In this document: in pieces, positions 40,420 to 49,417 of the stretch | How the letters are laid out: every line of letters starts with the position of its first letter | Position numbering within the stretch: position 1 is the stretch's first letter | Assembly: GCA_001799895.1 (NCBI GenBank) | Contig: MGUI01000042.1 | Span: 1-57,633, forward strand | DNA length: 57,633 nt | Direction: 5' to 3' | Source: Elusimicrobia bacterium GWD2_63_28 | GTDB taxonomy: Bacteria > Elusimicrobiota > Elusimicrobia > Elusimicrobiales > UBA9959 | Position numbers and translations under genes: made by a program | The notes under the pieces: generated by a model | Database searches by the model: none | The model's input: only the letters and a program-made list of their open reading frames with translations | Told to the model about the DNA's origin: nothing

Positions 40420-41127
40420 TCAGCGGCGGGTTTTTACGGCGGGGATGTAGAGGGTGGTGTTCCGGTCGGCGCGGCGCAGGGCGCGGCCCAGCGTGCCGAT
40501 GGTGGCCCGCACCAGGCGCCCCTCCAGGTCCTCCATGAACGGCGCGTTCACCAGCCAGGCCGGGTGGCCGGCCGGGTAGGCCGCGGCGGCGCGGCTCAGA
40601 AATTTTTTCCGCGCGCCGGCGTGCTCCGGCCTTTCCGCCCTGTTGAGCTTGTCCGGCATGAAGACCAGCGTATCCATCCCGGGAAAGAACTCCACTTCGC
40701 CGCCGCTCAGCCCGGCGTGCAACAGCCTCAGCCCCGCCGGGGAAAACTCTCCGAGCGGCAGCATATTCACTATGGCGTCGAAAGAAGAAACGGCCGGCAG
40801 CACTTCCACCTCCGCCCCGGACCGTTCCAGCTCACGCTTGAGCAGCGAGGCCGCCTCGTTGAGGAAGAAAGGGTTGCCGTAGGTAAGAAAAGCGGCCGCT
40901 GGCCGGGTCTTCAGCGCGGCCTTTATCGCGCGCACTATTTCATCCGGGGACAGGTTCACCAGGGGCCGCAGGTCCGGGCAGAAACCGCGCACGATGGACG
41001 CCACCGGCCCGCCTGCCAGGCTGTGCGAAAAGACCACCGAACAAAGCTTCAGCGCCCGCGCGGTTTCCGGGGTGAGCTGCCCCGCGCGCAGGCCGCAGGA
41101 GCAGATAAAAAGTTTCTTTTTCTTCAT
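40420..41127 (-). CDS. Tetrapyrrole-methylase-like (SAM methyltransferase) protein
   Basis: A 235-residue protein with the CbiF/MraW-unrelated tetrapyrrole methylase fold: IKAALKTRPAAAFLTYGNPFFLNEAASLL (seen as AAFLTYGNPFF and NEAASLLKREL) and VEVLPAVSSFDAIVNML correspond to the central SAM-binding segments (GDP and pgvsS motifs). The N-terminal strand is LFICSCGLRAGQLTPETARAL. Substrate uncertain: stand-alone members of this group occur outside cobalamin clusters, and no cobalamin gene is nearby. Confidence 0.75.
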   Translation of the reverse strand: MKKKKLFICSCGLRAGQLTPETARALKLCSVVFSHSLAGGPVASIVRGFCPDLRPLVNLSPDEIVRAIKAALKTRPAAAFLTYGNPFFLNEAASLLKRELERSGAEVEVLPAVSSFDAIVNMLPLGEFSPAGLRLLHAGLSGGEVEFFPGMDTLVFMPDKLNRAERPEHAGARKKFLSRAAAAYPAGHPAWLVNAPFMEDLEGRLVRATIGTLGRALRRADRNTTLYIPAVKTRR

Positions 41128-41203
41128 AAACCCAGCCTATCTTCTACCAAATGCGGCGCGCGCCGGCAACTGGCGCGGCATTTATTACTATAATTTCTCC
41201 GTC

Positions 41204-41923
41204 ATGGAAAACTCCCGGGACCTCCCGGACGGCCTGAAATGCCCCTACTGCGGCGCCCACAACTCACTGGAGAGCGAGTTCTGCGGCGCCTGCTACAAGA
41301 ATTTGCGCGTGCCGAAAGAAGTGCGCGCCGAGGCGAAGGTCCGCAGGATTTTGGAGGGCGGCGCGGAAGCGGCCGCGCCCGGGCCCTCGGCGGCGCAGGA
41401 GCGCCCGGCCTCCAGGCTTTGGGGCAGGGTCGCCCTCATCTGCGGGCTCTTCGTATTCTACCTGCAGTGGTTCAAGGCGGGAAATTATTTTTCTTTCCTC
41501 GACTGGATCAACCTGGCCTTCCACGAGGCCGGCCACGTCTTCCTGAGTTTTTTCGGGCGCTTCATCCACATGCTGGCCGGCACCGTCTTCCAGCTGCTGA
41601 TCCCGGCCCTCTGCCTGCTGCACTTCAGGCGCAAGGGCGCCAACCTCAGCTGGCAGCTCTGCCTTTTCTGGATAGGCCAGAGCCTGCTCAACGTCAGCAT
41701 CTACGCCGGGGACGCCATCAAACAGGAGCTGGAACTGGTAGGCGGGGGCGAGCACGACTGGACCTATTTGCTGACGGAGCTCGGCCTGATAGGGCAGACC
41801 GCCGCGGTGGGCAAATTCATCTTCCTGCTCGGCTCCGCCGTGATCTTCTACAGCTTCTACCTGATAGCCCTGGACGGAAAGAACCGCGAGCCTTACGAGC
41901 TGGGCGACTTCAACCTGCACTAA
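41204..41923 (+). CDS. Zinc-ribbon membrane protein with HEAGH metalloprotease-like motif
   Basis: A 239-residue protein. An N-terminal zinc ribbon (CPYC at 11-14, CGAC at 26-29) is followed by a low-complexity Ala/Glu linker and four to five membrane helices. FHEAGHVFLSFFG contains HExxH within a helix, as in site-2-type (M50) proteases, but no second metal ligand (DG or NxxPxxxxDG) is obvious. It may be a divergent intramembrane protease or a binding protein. TATAAT (41189-41194) lies nine bases before the ATG. Its stop overlaps the next start (TAATG). Confidence 0.65.
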   Translation: MENSRDLPDGLKCPYCGAHNSLESEFCGACYKNLRVPKEVRAEAKVRRILEGGAEAAAPGPSAAQERPASRLWGRVALICGLFVFYLQWFKAGNYFSFLDWINLAFHEAGHVFLSFFGRFIHMLAGTVFQLLIPALCLLHFRRKGANLSWQLCLFWIGQSLLNVSIYAGDAIKQELELVGGGEHDWTYLLTELGLIGQTAAVGKFIFLLGSAVIFYSFYLIALDGKNREPYELGDFNLH

Positions 41924-42804
41924 TGAAAACAACGACGCTGCTTGTCCTCCTCGCCCTTCCCCTCCCCGCCGCCGCGCAGGGGCGCGGCCGACCTCCCGCC
42001 GAGGACCACCTGGCCGTGACCTCGGTCTTCTCCGGCCGGAGCGGCTTCGATTCCAGGTCGGCGGGATTCAAATCCTCTTTCGCGCTGGGGCGGCTGGGCA
42101 GCTACAGTTTCGGCGGCTCCGCCGACGCGGCGCATCTCCGCACCTGGACCGGCGGCACTTTCCCCGGCGAGCTTTACGAAACCAGCCTCGGCCTGCGGGC
42201 CAGGGGCAAAAAATGGTCCTTCGGCGCCGGGCTGAAGTCCAACTCGGACAGGCCCTACAATTCCCCCTCCGAAACCGACTTCTCCCTGGACGTCAGCGCC
42301 ACGCTGGCGCGCCGCGGGCCGCACACCGTGCTGTTCGGCCTCAACTATTCCACCCGGCGCAGTTTCCTGCGCGGCCTGCCCTTTCCTTACATTTCATACA
42401 GCTACACTTCGGAAAACCTGACCGTCTTCTTCCCTTTCGCCCTGCGGTGGAAAACCTCTGCGGCCGGCGAACTGACGGCCTCCTATTTTCCTCCCAAATA
42501 CTTCTCCCTGGGCTACTCGCAGAAAATGTCGCCCGCCGTCACGCTGGCCCTTTCGGGCGGCCTGCTGCTCACCCAATACCTGCCCGCCGACAGGCCGGAC
42601 AAGGATTACGCCCTCTTCCTCGAGCAGCCGCACGCCGGCCTGCGCACCACGGTCATCCCCGCCAAGGGCTATGAAGTTTCACTCTGGACCGCCTGGGGTT
42701 TCAAGGGCCGCTATTTCACCGGCAAGCAGTACGACGACCACCACGCCAAAACCTCCATCGGCGCCGGCCCCGCGGCCGGGCTGACCCTTAAAAAGACTTT
42801 TTAG
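41923..42804 (+). CDS. Predicted outer-membrane beta-barrel protein
   Basis: A 293-residue protein with signal peptide (1-20, ending AAAQ). The mature part is a run of alternating-hydrophobic strands rich in Gly, Tyr, Ser and Phe (SYSFGGSADAA, WSFGAGLKSNS, TVLFGLNYSTRRSF, YFSLGYSQKM) and ends ...GLTLKKTF, with a terminal Phe as in BAM substrates. No named family recognised. Translationally coupled to the zinc-ribbon membrane protein, so the two may act together. Confidence 0.7.
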   Translation: MKTTTLLVLLALPLPAAAQGRGRPPAEDHLAVTSVFSGRSGFDSRSAGFKSSFALGRLGSYSFGGSADAAHLRTWTGGTFPGELYETSLGLRARGKKWSFGAGLKSNSDRPYNSPSETDFSLDVSATLARRGPHTVLFGLNYSTRRSFLRGLPFPYISYSYTSENLTVFFPFALRWKTSAAGELTASYFPPKYFSLGYSQKMSPAVTLALSGGLLLTQYLPADRPDKDYALFLEQPHAGLRTTVIPAKGYEVSLWTAWGFKGRYFTGKQYDDHHAKTSIGAGPAAGLTLKKTF

Positions 42805-42831
42805 CGCGGCCGCCGGCGCCGCCACAGTTTG

Positions 42832-42867
42832 TATAATTTCAAGGCCGGGACCCGGTGTTCCGGCCTT
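42832..42867 (+). promoter_or_regulatory. TATAAT promoter and leader hairpin of the flippase gene
   Basis: TATAAT (42832-42837) is followed by AAGGCCGG (42841-42848) and CCGGCCTT (42860-42867), a stem ending four bases before the ATG at 42872. There is no Shine-Dalgarno. The stem would begin almost at the transcript's first base and could restrain translation. Confidence 0.5.
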
Positions 42868-42871
42868 TAAC

Positions 42872-44164
42872 ATGTCCAAGAATCCCAGCCTTAGCGACCG
42901 CCTCTACAAAGCCCTGGTCGGCGAACACCCCGGCAGCGGGGCTAAAGAATTCATTAAGAACCTCGGCCTGATAGGCGTCAGTTTCGCCGCCGCCAAGGTG
43001 ATCTCCGGCCTGGTCACCATACTGGCAGGGCGCCTGCTCGGACCCGAGGAATACGGCCGCATAAACGTGATGGCCTCCGCCGGCGCGGCCATCGCGCCCT
43101 TCATGCTGGCCGGGCTGCAATACTCGGTGATCAGGTACGGCGTGGCCCCCGCCGACCGGCCCCGCGTATTCGGCTCGGCGCTGGCGGCCTTCGCGGCGCT
43201 GCTGGTCCTGGTAACCGGCCTTTCGCTGATCTTCAGGGGCGCGCTCTCCTCCCTCTTCCATATAGACCGCGGCATGCTGTTATTCTCGCTGGCCTACGCG
43301 GCGGCCACGGCAGCCTTCCTGCTGACCTCGGGCATGCAGCAGGCGCTGGGCCGCTTCTCCCGGAGGGGCCTCGGGGAGATAGCCTTCAGCGTGATCATGG
43401 CCGCGGTCTTCGCCGGCGGCATCTTCTGGCTGGGCAGGGTGTACCAGGCCATGGCCTGGGCCTACGCCGCGGCTTTCGGCGGCACGGCCCTTTTCTGGCT
43501 GTACCGCGCCCGGCGGGAAGTAAAATTCGAAAGCTTCAGCGGCGCCGCCTTCGCGAAGATGTCCGAATACGGCTTCTATAATTTCGGCTCCAGCCTGGGC
43601 GGAGTGCTGCTGCTCAACGTGCAGGGGCTGGTGGTGAACGCGGCCCTCACGCCCAGGGAAACCGGCGTCTACGCGGCCTACTACACGGCCGCCATCAACA
43701 TAGGCGGCTACCTGGCCTACGCGCTGACCACGGTGCTTTTTCCCAAGGCCTCCGCCACCGGCGACAGGCGGCGGCTGTGGAGCCTGGCCGTCAAGAGCTG
43801 GGCGCGCCTATTCCCGGCGGTGATGGTGTTCTTCGTGCTGGTAGAGCTGGCGGTGCTGTCGCTGATGGGCGGCAGCCAGTACGGCCTCAGCCCGCGGCTG
43901 ACGCTGCTGTTCGCGGCCTGCGGCACGCTGATGCTGGCGCAGAGCTCGCTCTCGCAGATAATTTTGGCTGAAGGGGTGAAGGCTTCGCGGCTGGGGCTTT
44001 ACATCGCGCTCGGCTCGGGGCTGCTGAATTTCCTGGCCTGCCTGGCGCTGGTGCCCCGGTTCGGCGTGGAGGGCGTCCCCATCGCCTTCATCATCACCTA
44101 CTCGGTGATGATAGCCTGGCTGTGGGCGGTGAAGGATTCCTACCTGTCCCCCGAACTTAAATAA
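42872..44164 (+). CDS. Oligosaccharide flippase, Wzx/MATE-like (MOP superfamily)
   Basis: A 430-residue integral membrane protein with about 12 helices. The first helices (IKNLGLIGVSFAAAKVISGLVTILAGRLLGPEEYG, seen as KNLGLIGVSFAAAKV and LAGRLLGPEEYGRIN) are typical of Wzx/RfbX proteins that flip lipid-linked glycan units. It starts the surface-glycan group. Stop codons of this gene and the convergent methyltransferase abut. Confidence 0.88.
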   Translation: MSKNPSLSDRLYKALVGEHPGSGAKEFIKNLGLIGVSFAAAKVISGLVTILAGRLLGPEEYGRINVMASAGAAIAPFMLAGLQYSVIRYGVAPADRPRVFGSALAAFAALLVLVTGLSLIFRGALSSLFHIDRGMLLFSLAYAAATAAFLLTSGMQQALGRFSRRGLGEIAFSVIMAAVFAGGIFWLGRVYQAMAWAYAAAFGGTALFWLYRARREVKFESFSGAAFAKMSEYGFYNFGSSLGGVLLLNVQGLVVNAALTPRETGVYAAYYTAAINIGGYLAYALTTVLFPKASATGDRRRLWSLAVKSWARLFPAVMVFFVLVELAVLSLMGGSQYGLSPRLTLLFAACGTLMLAQSSLSQIILAEGVKASRLGLYIALGSGLLNFLACLALVPRFGVEGVPIAFIITYSVMIAWLWAVKDSYLSPELK

Positions 44165-44917
44165 TCACCTGGCGGCTACCGCCATGTTCCAGTCCGAAGC
44201 GGTTATCCTGCGGCCCGTCTCGAGGAACGGGTAAATGTCTATTTTTTTAAAGCCCGCCTCTTCCAGGAAATATTTTATCTCCTGGGGGAAGAAGAAGCGC
44301 GCCTCGTGAGTCTCCGCCGTCTTTGCGGCCGCGCCTTTCCTGACGCGCGTAAGGGTGATGCGGATGCGGACCGTGTGCTTGAAGGCGTCCAGTTCCGGCT
44401 CCGAGCGGCGTATTATTTTCTCGCCTTTCTCGCCGGGCATCGTCCTCACCCGCTTGGCGGGCGGGCAGGCCAGCACTCCGGGCCCGTACCAGCAGTCGAA
44501 AATAAAAATGCCTCCGGGCTTCAGGGATCTTTTGGCCAGGCGGCAGACGGCGGCCGCCTCCTTATTGGAAAGCTGGTAGCCCATTACGGCGAACATGCAG
44601 AGCACGGCGTCGAATTTGCCCGGGGAGGGCATCCTGACGATGTCGGCCTTTAAGAAGCGGGCTTTTACGCCGGCGGCCGCCGCCTTGCGCACGGCCGCGG
44701 CCAGCATTCCCGGCGAGCGGTCCACGCCGGTGACCTTGTAGCCCTTCGCGGCCAGCGGCACGGCGTGGCTGCCGGTGCCGCAGCCCAGGTCCAGGATGGT
44801 GGCGGGCTTGAGCCCGGCCTTCCTGAAGAGTTTCTCCACGTAGGCGCATTCACCGGCGTAATCCTTTGCGGCGTACATGCTGTCGTAGAGGGCTGAATAT
44901 TCCTTGTCGAAAACCAT
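44165..44917 (-). CDS. Class I SAM-dependent methyltransferase
   Basis: A 250-residue methyltransferase. It begins VFDKEYSALYDSMYAAKDY, typical of small-molecule methyltransferases with an N-terminal helical cap, then TILDLGCGTGSHAVPLA (motif I), VTGVDRSPGML (motif II) and ILKADIVRMP-like FLKADIVRMPSP. The C-terminal part is a beta domain ending WNMAVAAR. Substrate unknown; position in the glycan region suggests sugar modification. The ATG after GAGGTG is preferred to an upstream in-frame codon. Confidence 0.85.
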   Translation of the reverse strand: MVFDKEYSALYDSMYAAKDYAGECAYVEKLFRKAGLKPATILDLGCGTGSHAVPLAAKGYKVTGVDRSPGMLAAAVRKAAAAGVKARFLKADIVRMPSPGKFDAVLCMFAVMGYQLSNKEAAAVCRLAKRSLKPGGIFIFDCWYGPGVLACPPAKRVRTMPGEKGEKIIRRSEPELDAFKHTVRIRITLTRVRKGAAAKTAETHEARFFFPQEIKYFLEEAGFKKIDIYPFLETGRRITASDWNMAVAAR

Positions 44918-45103
44918 GCGGCACCTCGCTGTGACTTGTCGCCGGGAGAGCGGCCCGGCAACCCAAGCATACGAATTTAGGCCGCTCCCAGTCAAAAAAC
45001 CCGGCCGCCCTTAATAACCAGCGTTTAAAGTGATAAAATAAAAGCCGTAGAGGCGCGGGAAGCGGGGGCGCATTCGACGCCGCCGCCCGCCTTGGGAGAA
45101 CAA

Positions 45104-46333
45104 ATGCTGACTTGCCGAACCTGCCGTAGCAACAGGCTTTACAAATTCCTCGACCTGGGCTTCACGCCCCCGGCCGACCAGTTCCGCCGCAAGGACCAGA
45201 TGCGCGAGCCGGAAATACATTACCCGCTCGAAGTCTGCCTCTGCGAGGACTGCGGCCTGGTCCAGCTCGCCCACACCGTTTCCCCCGAGATCCTGTACCG
45301 CAACGACTATCCCTACGAATCCTCCATCACCAAGACCGGCAAGGCCCACTGGGACGCTTTCGCCGGCCACGTGGTCTCCAAGTTCAAGCTCGGCAAAGAC
45401 AGCCTGGTGGTGGACATCGGCAGCAATGTCGGCGTCCTGCTGGAAGCCTTCCGCAACAACGGCGCGGCCGTGCAGGGCGTGGACCCCGCGGCCAACATCG
45501 TGCTGCTGGCGCAGAAGCGCGGCATAGAGACCATCTGCGACTTCTTCAACGCGGAGTCGGTGGAGCAGATCATCGCTAAGCGCGGCCGGGCCTCCGTCAT
45601 CACGGGCACGAACGTCTTCGCGCATATCGACGACCTGCACGCCCTGATGGCCAACGTGAAGCGCCTGCTCGTGGAAAAGAAGGGCGTCTTCATCTTCGAG
45701 GCGCCCTACTTCGTGAACCTGGTCAACAAGCTGGAATACGACACCATCTACCACGAGCACCTGTCCTACCTGTCGGTGAAGCCGCTGGTCTCCTTCTTCG
45801 CCGCGCACGGCATGGAGATCTTCGACGTGCAGCTGGTGGACATCCACGGCGGCTCCTTCCGCGTCTACATAGCGGACAAGGGCGCCTACCCGGTCGAGCC
45901 CATCGTCGGGGAACTGCTCGCCAAGGAAGAGGCGATGGGGCTCTATACGCGCCCGGTGCTCGTCAAGTTCGCGGCCGACGTGGCCAAAAACCGCGCCGAG
46001 CTCACCTGGCTGCTGCACTCGCTCAAGCGCGAGGGCAAGAGCATAGTGGGCGTCAGCGCGCCGGCCAAGGGCATGACGCTGCTGAACTACTGCCGCATCG
46101 GCGACGACCTCCTCGACGCGGTGTCCGAGAAATCCACGCTCAAGATCGGCCGCTACACCCCCGGCATGCACATCCCCGTGGTCTCCGACGAGTACCTGCT
46201 CGAGCACCAGCCAGACTACGCGCTGCTGCTGGCGTGGAACTTCGCCGACGAAATAATAAAGAACCTGGACGGCTACAGGAAGAAGGGCGGCAAGTTCATA
46301 GTGCCGATCCCGATGCCGAAGATCATCAGCTAG
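45104..46333 (+). CDS. Sugar C-methyltransferase-like protein (zinc-binding N-terminus)
   Basis: A 409-residue protein of the NovU/TcaB9-like group. Zinc ligands CRTC (4-7) and CEDC in the first 60 residues form the Methyltransf_13-type N-domain. The SAM domain has VVDIGSNVGVLLEAF, VQGVDPAANIV and the catalytic-region FEAPYFVNLVNKLEYDTIYHEHLSYLS (seen in parts). The C-terminal Methyltransf_14 domain has ISAPAKGMTLLNY-like VSAPAKGMTLLNYC. These enzymes C-methylate NDP-keto-sugars. Start chosen at the ATG after GGGAG. First of four tightly packed genes. Confidence 0.88.
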   Translation: MLTCRTCRSNRLYKFLDLGFTPPADQFRRKDQMREPEIHYPLEVCLCEDCGLVQLAHTVSPEILYRNDYPYESSITKTGKAHWDAFAGHVVSKFKLGKDSLVVDIGSNVGVLLEAFRNNGAAVQGVDPAANIVLLAQKRGIETICDFFNAESVEQIIAKRGRASVITGTNVFAHIDDLHALMANVKRLLVEKKGVFIFEAPYFVNLVNKLEYDTIYHEHLSYLSVKPLVSFFAAHGMEIFDVQLVDIHGGSFRVYIADKGAYPVEPIVGELLAKEEAMGLYTRPVLVKFAADVAKNRAELTWLLHSLKREGKSIVGVSAPAKGMTLLNYCRIGDDLLDAVSEKSTLKIGRYTPGMHIPVVSDEYLLEHQPDYALLLAWNFADEIIKNLDGYRKKGGKFIVPIPMPKIIS

Positions 46334-46343
46334 GAGCGAAACC

Positions 46344-46721
46344 ATGAAAAAGATAAAGCTAAAGCCGGCCCACACCGACGCCAGGGGCAGGATCACCGAC
46401 CTCCTGCAGCGCGAGGAGATCAACGCCATTACGGAGATCTCGTTCACGCGCGGCGCCGTGCGCGCCAACCATTTTCACAAGAAGACCTGGCAGTGGAACT
46501 ACGTGCTGTCCGGCCGCATACAGATCGCCGCCAAGCTGCCCGGCAAGCCCGTGCGGCGGGCCGTCATGAAGAAAGGCGACCTGATCGTCACCGTGCCCAA
46601 CGAAAGCCACGCCCTCAAGGCCCTGGCCCCGTCCGAGCTCATGGTGTTCACCAAGGGCCCCCGAGGCGGCAAGGAATACGAGAACGACACCTTCAGGCTT
46701 ACGGAACCGCTGCTTAAATGA
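46344..46721 (+). CDS. Cupin-domain protein (sugar-nucleotide or capping type)
   Basis: A 125-residue single cupin. HTDARGRITDLLQRE, TRGAVRANHFHKKTWQWNYVLSGRI (parts RANHFHKKTWQ and NYVLSGRI) and KGDLIVTVPNESHALKAL give the two cupin motifs, with His residues for metal or catalysis. It resembles cupins of deoxysugar pathways such as WxcM/FdtA-like or dTDP-sugar epimerase-related proteins. It overlaps the aminotransferase gene (ATGA). Confidence 0.82.
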   Translation: MKKIKLKPAHTDARGRITDLLQREEINAITEISFTRGAVRANHFHKKTWQWNYVLSGRIQIAAKLPGKPVRRAVMKKGDLIVTVPNESHALKALAPSELMVFTKGPRGGKEYENDTFRLTEPLLK

Positions 46722-47839
46722 AAAAAATAACCGTCTCCCAGCCCTACCTCGACAGCGCCGAGACCGAGGCCGTGAACGCCGCGCTGCGCGGCGGCGAGCT
46801 GTCCGGCAACTTCGGCTCCTTCATAGGCGAGTTCGAGCGCAAGTTCGCGGACTACTGCGGCTGCCCCCACGCGGTGACCGTCTCCAACGGCACCACGGCC
46901 CTGCACCTGCCGCTGGCCGCCCTCGGCGTCAAGCAGGGCGACGAGGTGCTGGTCTCCACGCTGACCAACATGGCCACTTTCTTCGCCGTGCTGTACCAGG
47001 GCGCCGTGCCGGTGCCGGTGGACATAGAGCCCGACACCCTCAACATGGACCCGGCCCTGCTGGAGGCGCTGGTGACGCCGCGCACCAGGGCCATACTAGT
47101 GGTGCACCTGTTCGGCCACCCGGTCGACATGGACCCGGTGCTGGCCGTGGCCAGGAAGCACAACCTGCTGGTGCTCGAGGACTGCGCCGAGGCCCACGGT
47201 GCGCTCTACAAGGGCAGAAAGGTCGGGTCCCTCAGCGACGCCGGCTGCTTCAGCTTCTACGCCAACAAGATCATCACCACCGGCGAGGGCGGCATGGTGA
47301 CCTGCGCCGACGCCGCGCTGGCCGCCAAAATGCGCTCGCTCAAGGCGCTGGCCTTCGGCGACACGCTGAAATTCATGCACAAGGATCTGGGCTACAATTA
47401 CCGCCTCACCAACCTGCAGGCCGCCATCGGCTGCGCCCAGGCGGGCAAGATAGACGAGGTCATAGCCCACAAGCGCCGCATCGCCGCCTATTATACCTCC
47501 AAGCTCTCGGCCCTGCCGGAGCTGCAGCTGCCGGTGGAGAAGCCCTACGCCCGCAGCGTCTTCTGGATGTACCACATCGTGCTGAAGGGCAAAACCGTTG
47601 AGCAGCGCGCCGCGGCGATGAAGTTCATGGCCGGCAAGGGCATAGAGGTGCGCGAAGGGTTCATCCCCTACAACCTGCAGGAGATCTTCATAGCCAGGGG
47701 CCTGACCCAAAAAGACGCCTGCCCGGTGGCCAACTCCGTGGCCTATAACAGCTTCTACCTGCCCAGCGGCCCGGTCCTCTCCGAAGAGGACATGGACTAC
47801 GTGGTGGCGTCGCTCAAGGAAGCGCTGGCTCAGCGCTAA
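46718..47839 (+). CDS. DegT/DnrJ/EryC1/StrS family sugar aminotransferase
   Basis: A 373-residue PLP enzyme that would aminate an NDP-keto-sugar. VTVSNGTTALHLPL binds the PLP phosphate, EDCAEAHGA supplies the ring-facing Asp and FYANKIITTGEGG holds the Schiff-base Lys. NYRLTNLQAAIGCAQ is the conserved dimer segment. Overall similar to perosamine synthetases. Makes an amino-sugar precursor for the surface glycan, by inference from context. Confidence 0.93.
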   Translation: MKKITVSQPYLDSAETEAVNAALRGGELSGNFGSFIGEFERKFADYCGCPHAVTVSNGTTALHLPLAALGVKQGDEVLVSTLTNMATFFAVLYQGAVPVPVDIEPDTLNMDPALLEALVTPRTRAILVVHLFGHPVDMDPVLAVARKHNLLVLEDCAEAHGALYKGRKVGSLSDAGCFSFYANKIITTGEGGMVTCADAALAAKMRSLKALAFGDTLKFMHKDLGYNYRLTNLQAAIGCAQAGKIDEVIAHKRRIAAYYTSKLSALPELQLPVEKPYARSVFWMYHIVLKGKTVEQRAAAMKFMAGKGIEVREGFIPYNLQEIFIARGLTQKDACPVANSVAYNSFYLPSGPVLSEEDMDYVVASLKEALAQR

Positions 47840-47840
47840 C

Positions 47841-48932
47841 ATGAAAGTAAACATCGTCTGCTACGAGGACCCCGAGCTCTGGATCTTCGGCAAATTCGCC
47901 AAGAAGCTGGCCGCCGAAACGGCGCGGGCCGGCGTCAGCTGCGCGCTGTCGCGCGAGCCGGATCCCTCGGCGGACATCAACCACCACATCAGCTACATCA
48001 ACTACCGCGGAGAAACCGCGGGCAACGACACGCTGATGGTCACCCACGTGGACACGCTGCACAAGTTCCAGATGCTCAAGGGCCAGCTGGAAAAAGCGCG
48101 CATGGCCGTCTGTTTCTCGCGCGAGACGCAGCGCACCCTGGTCTCGGCCGGCCTGCCGCACGACAGGCTCTGCTACATCAACCCCGCGCAGGACGGCGTG
48201 ATAAAGCCCCGCCCGCTGGTCCTCGGCATCACTTCCAAGGTGCACGCCGACGGCCGCAAGGGCGAGGACGCCATAGCCGGCCTCTGCGAGAAGCTCTCCC
48301 CCGCGGATTTCCGCTTCGCGATCATGGGCGCGGGCTGGGAGCCCACGATCGAGAAAATGCGCGCCCGCGGCTTTACGGTGGAATACCATAACGCCTTCGA
48401 TTACGCCAAATATGTGGAGCTGATGCCCTCGCTGGACTATTACCTCTACATCTCTCACGACGAGGGCTCGATGGGCTTTCCCGACGCGCTCAGCGCTGGC
48501 GTGAAGACCATAGTGACCCCCCAGGGCTACCATCTCGACGCGCCCGGGGGCATAACGCACCCGGTGAAGGACGCCGCTGAACTCGAGGCGGCCTGCCTGG
48601 CCATCGCGCGCGAGCGCCGCGCCCGCATAGATTCCGTGGCCGGCTGGACCTGGGCCAACTACGCCCGCAAGCACATAGACCTCTGGCGCTTCCTGCTCGA
48701 GGGACCCTCCTCCACGCGCCTGCCCGGGGAGCCGTACCCCGACGGGGCGGAGTCCATCTTCAAAGCCGGCGGCGCGCCGGCCTTCACCCCCGCGCAGAAC
48801 GCGGCCTACAAGGCCTCCCTTCTCAGGAATTCCTCGCGGACTTTCTACAGCTACTTCCCGGAAGGGAAGGTCACCCTCCCCATCCTTTGGGACAAAGCCG
48901 TAAAACTCTTCAAAAAGATATTCGGAAATTAA
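47841..48932 (+). CDS. Glycosyltransferase-like protein (GT-B fold)
   Basis: A 363-residue protein. The C-terminal half has a GT-B pattern: FRFAIMGAGWEPTIEKMRARG, SLDYYLYISHDEGSMGFPDAL (donor-binding DEGsmGfPdAl, like EGxPxxxxEA of GT4) and AGVKTIVTPQGYH. The N-terminal half lacks an obvious glycine-rich loop. One base separates it from the aminotransferase, so it probably transfers the sugar made by the neighbouring enzymes. It overlaps trmL tail-to-tail by four bases. Confidence 0.78.
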   Translation: MKVNIVCYEDPELWIFGKFAKKLAAETARAGVSCALSREPDPSADINHHISYINYRGETAGNDTLMVTHVDTLHKFQMLKGQLEKARMAVCFSRETQRTLVSAGLPHDRLCYINPAQDGVIKPRPLVLGITSKVHADGRKGEDAIAGLCEKLSPADFRFAIMGAGWEPTIEKMRARGFTVEYHNAFDYAKYVELMPSLDYYLYISHDEGSMGFPDALSAGVKTIVTPQGYHLDAPGGITHPVKDAAELEAACLAIARERRARIDSVAGWTWANYARKHIDLWRFLLEGPSSTRLPGEPYPDGAESIFKAGGAPAFTPAQNAAYKASLLRNSSRTFYSYFPEGKVTLPILWDKAVKLFKKIFGN

Positions 48933-49384
48933 ACTTTGCGGGTCTGGCGCAGGCCCTCGTAGAGGGCCACGCCCGCCGAGGTGGACAGGTTCAAAGACCT
49001 GACCCTGTCCGACCACATGGGGATGCGGTACATCCTGTCGGCGTACTTCTCATAGATCTCGTCGGGGAAACCCGCCGTCTCCGCGCCGAAGACCAGGCAG
49101 GAGTCGGCCGTGTAGGGCGCGTGCCAGTAGTCGGCCGCCCCGCGCGTAGAAAAGAAAATCAGCGAAGGATTTTCGGGCAGCGTCTTCAGGAAAGATTCGA
49201 AGTCGGCGTGCACCGAGTGTTTCAGGAACTGCCAGTAGTCCAGCCCCGAGCGCCGTATCTCCTTGTCGCTCAGGTTGAACCCCATCTTCCCCACGAAAGC
49301 CAGCTCCGTGCCCGTAGCCACGCAGGTGCGCCCTATATTCCCCGCGTTCCACGGTATATCAGGATTAATCAAAACAATTTTCAT
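48929..49384 (-). CDS. trmL: tRNA (cytidine/uridine-34 2'-O)-methyltransferase, TrmL-type SPOUT
   Basis: A 151-residue SPOUT methyltransferase with a trefoil-knot SAM site. IVLINPDIPWNAGNIGRTCVATG (parts INPDIPWNAGNIGRTC) is motif 1, LVFGAETAGFPDEI is motif 2 and IPMWSDRVRSLNLSTSAGVALYE is motif 3. TrmL methylates the wobble ribose of certain tRNA-Leu species. Length is normal. It is unrelated to the glycan genes around it. Confidence 0.93.
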   Translation of the reverse strand: MKIVLINPDIPWNAGNIGRTCVATGTELAFVGKMGFNLSDKEIRRSGLDYWQFLKHSVHADFESFLKTLPENPSLIFFSTRGAADYWHAPYTADSCLVFGAETAGFPDEIYEKYADRMYRIPMWSDRVRSLNLSTSAGVALYEGLRQTRKV

Positions 49385-49417
49385 CTTTACAATCTCAAGG
49401 TCCGGCCGGACCGGGCG

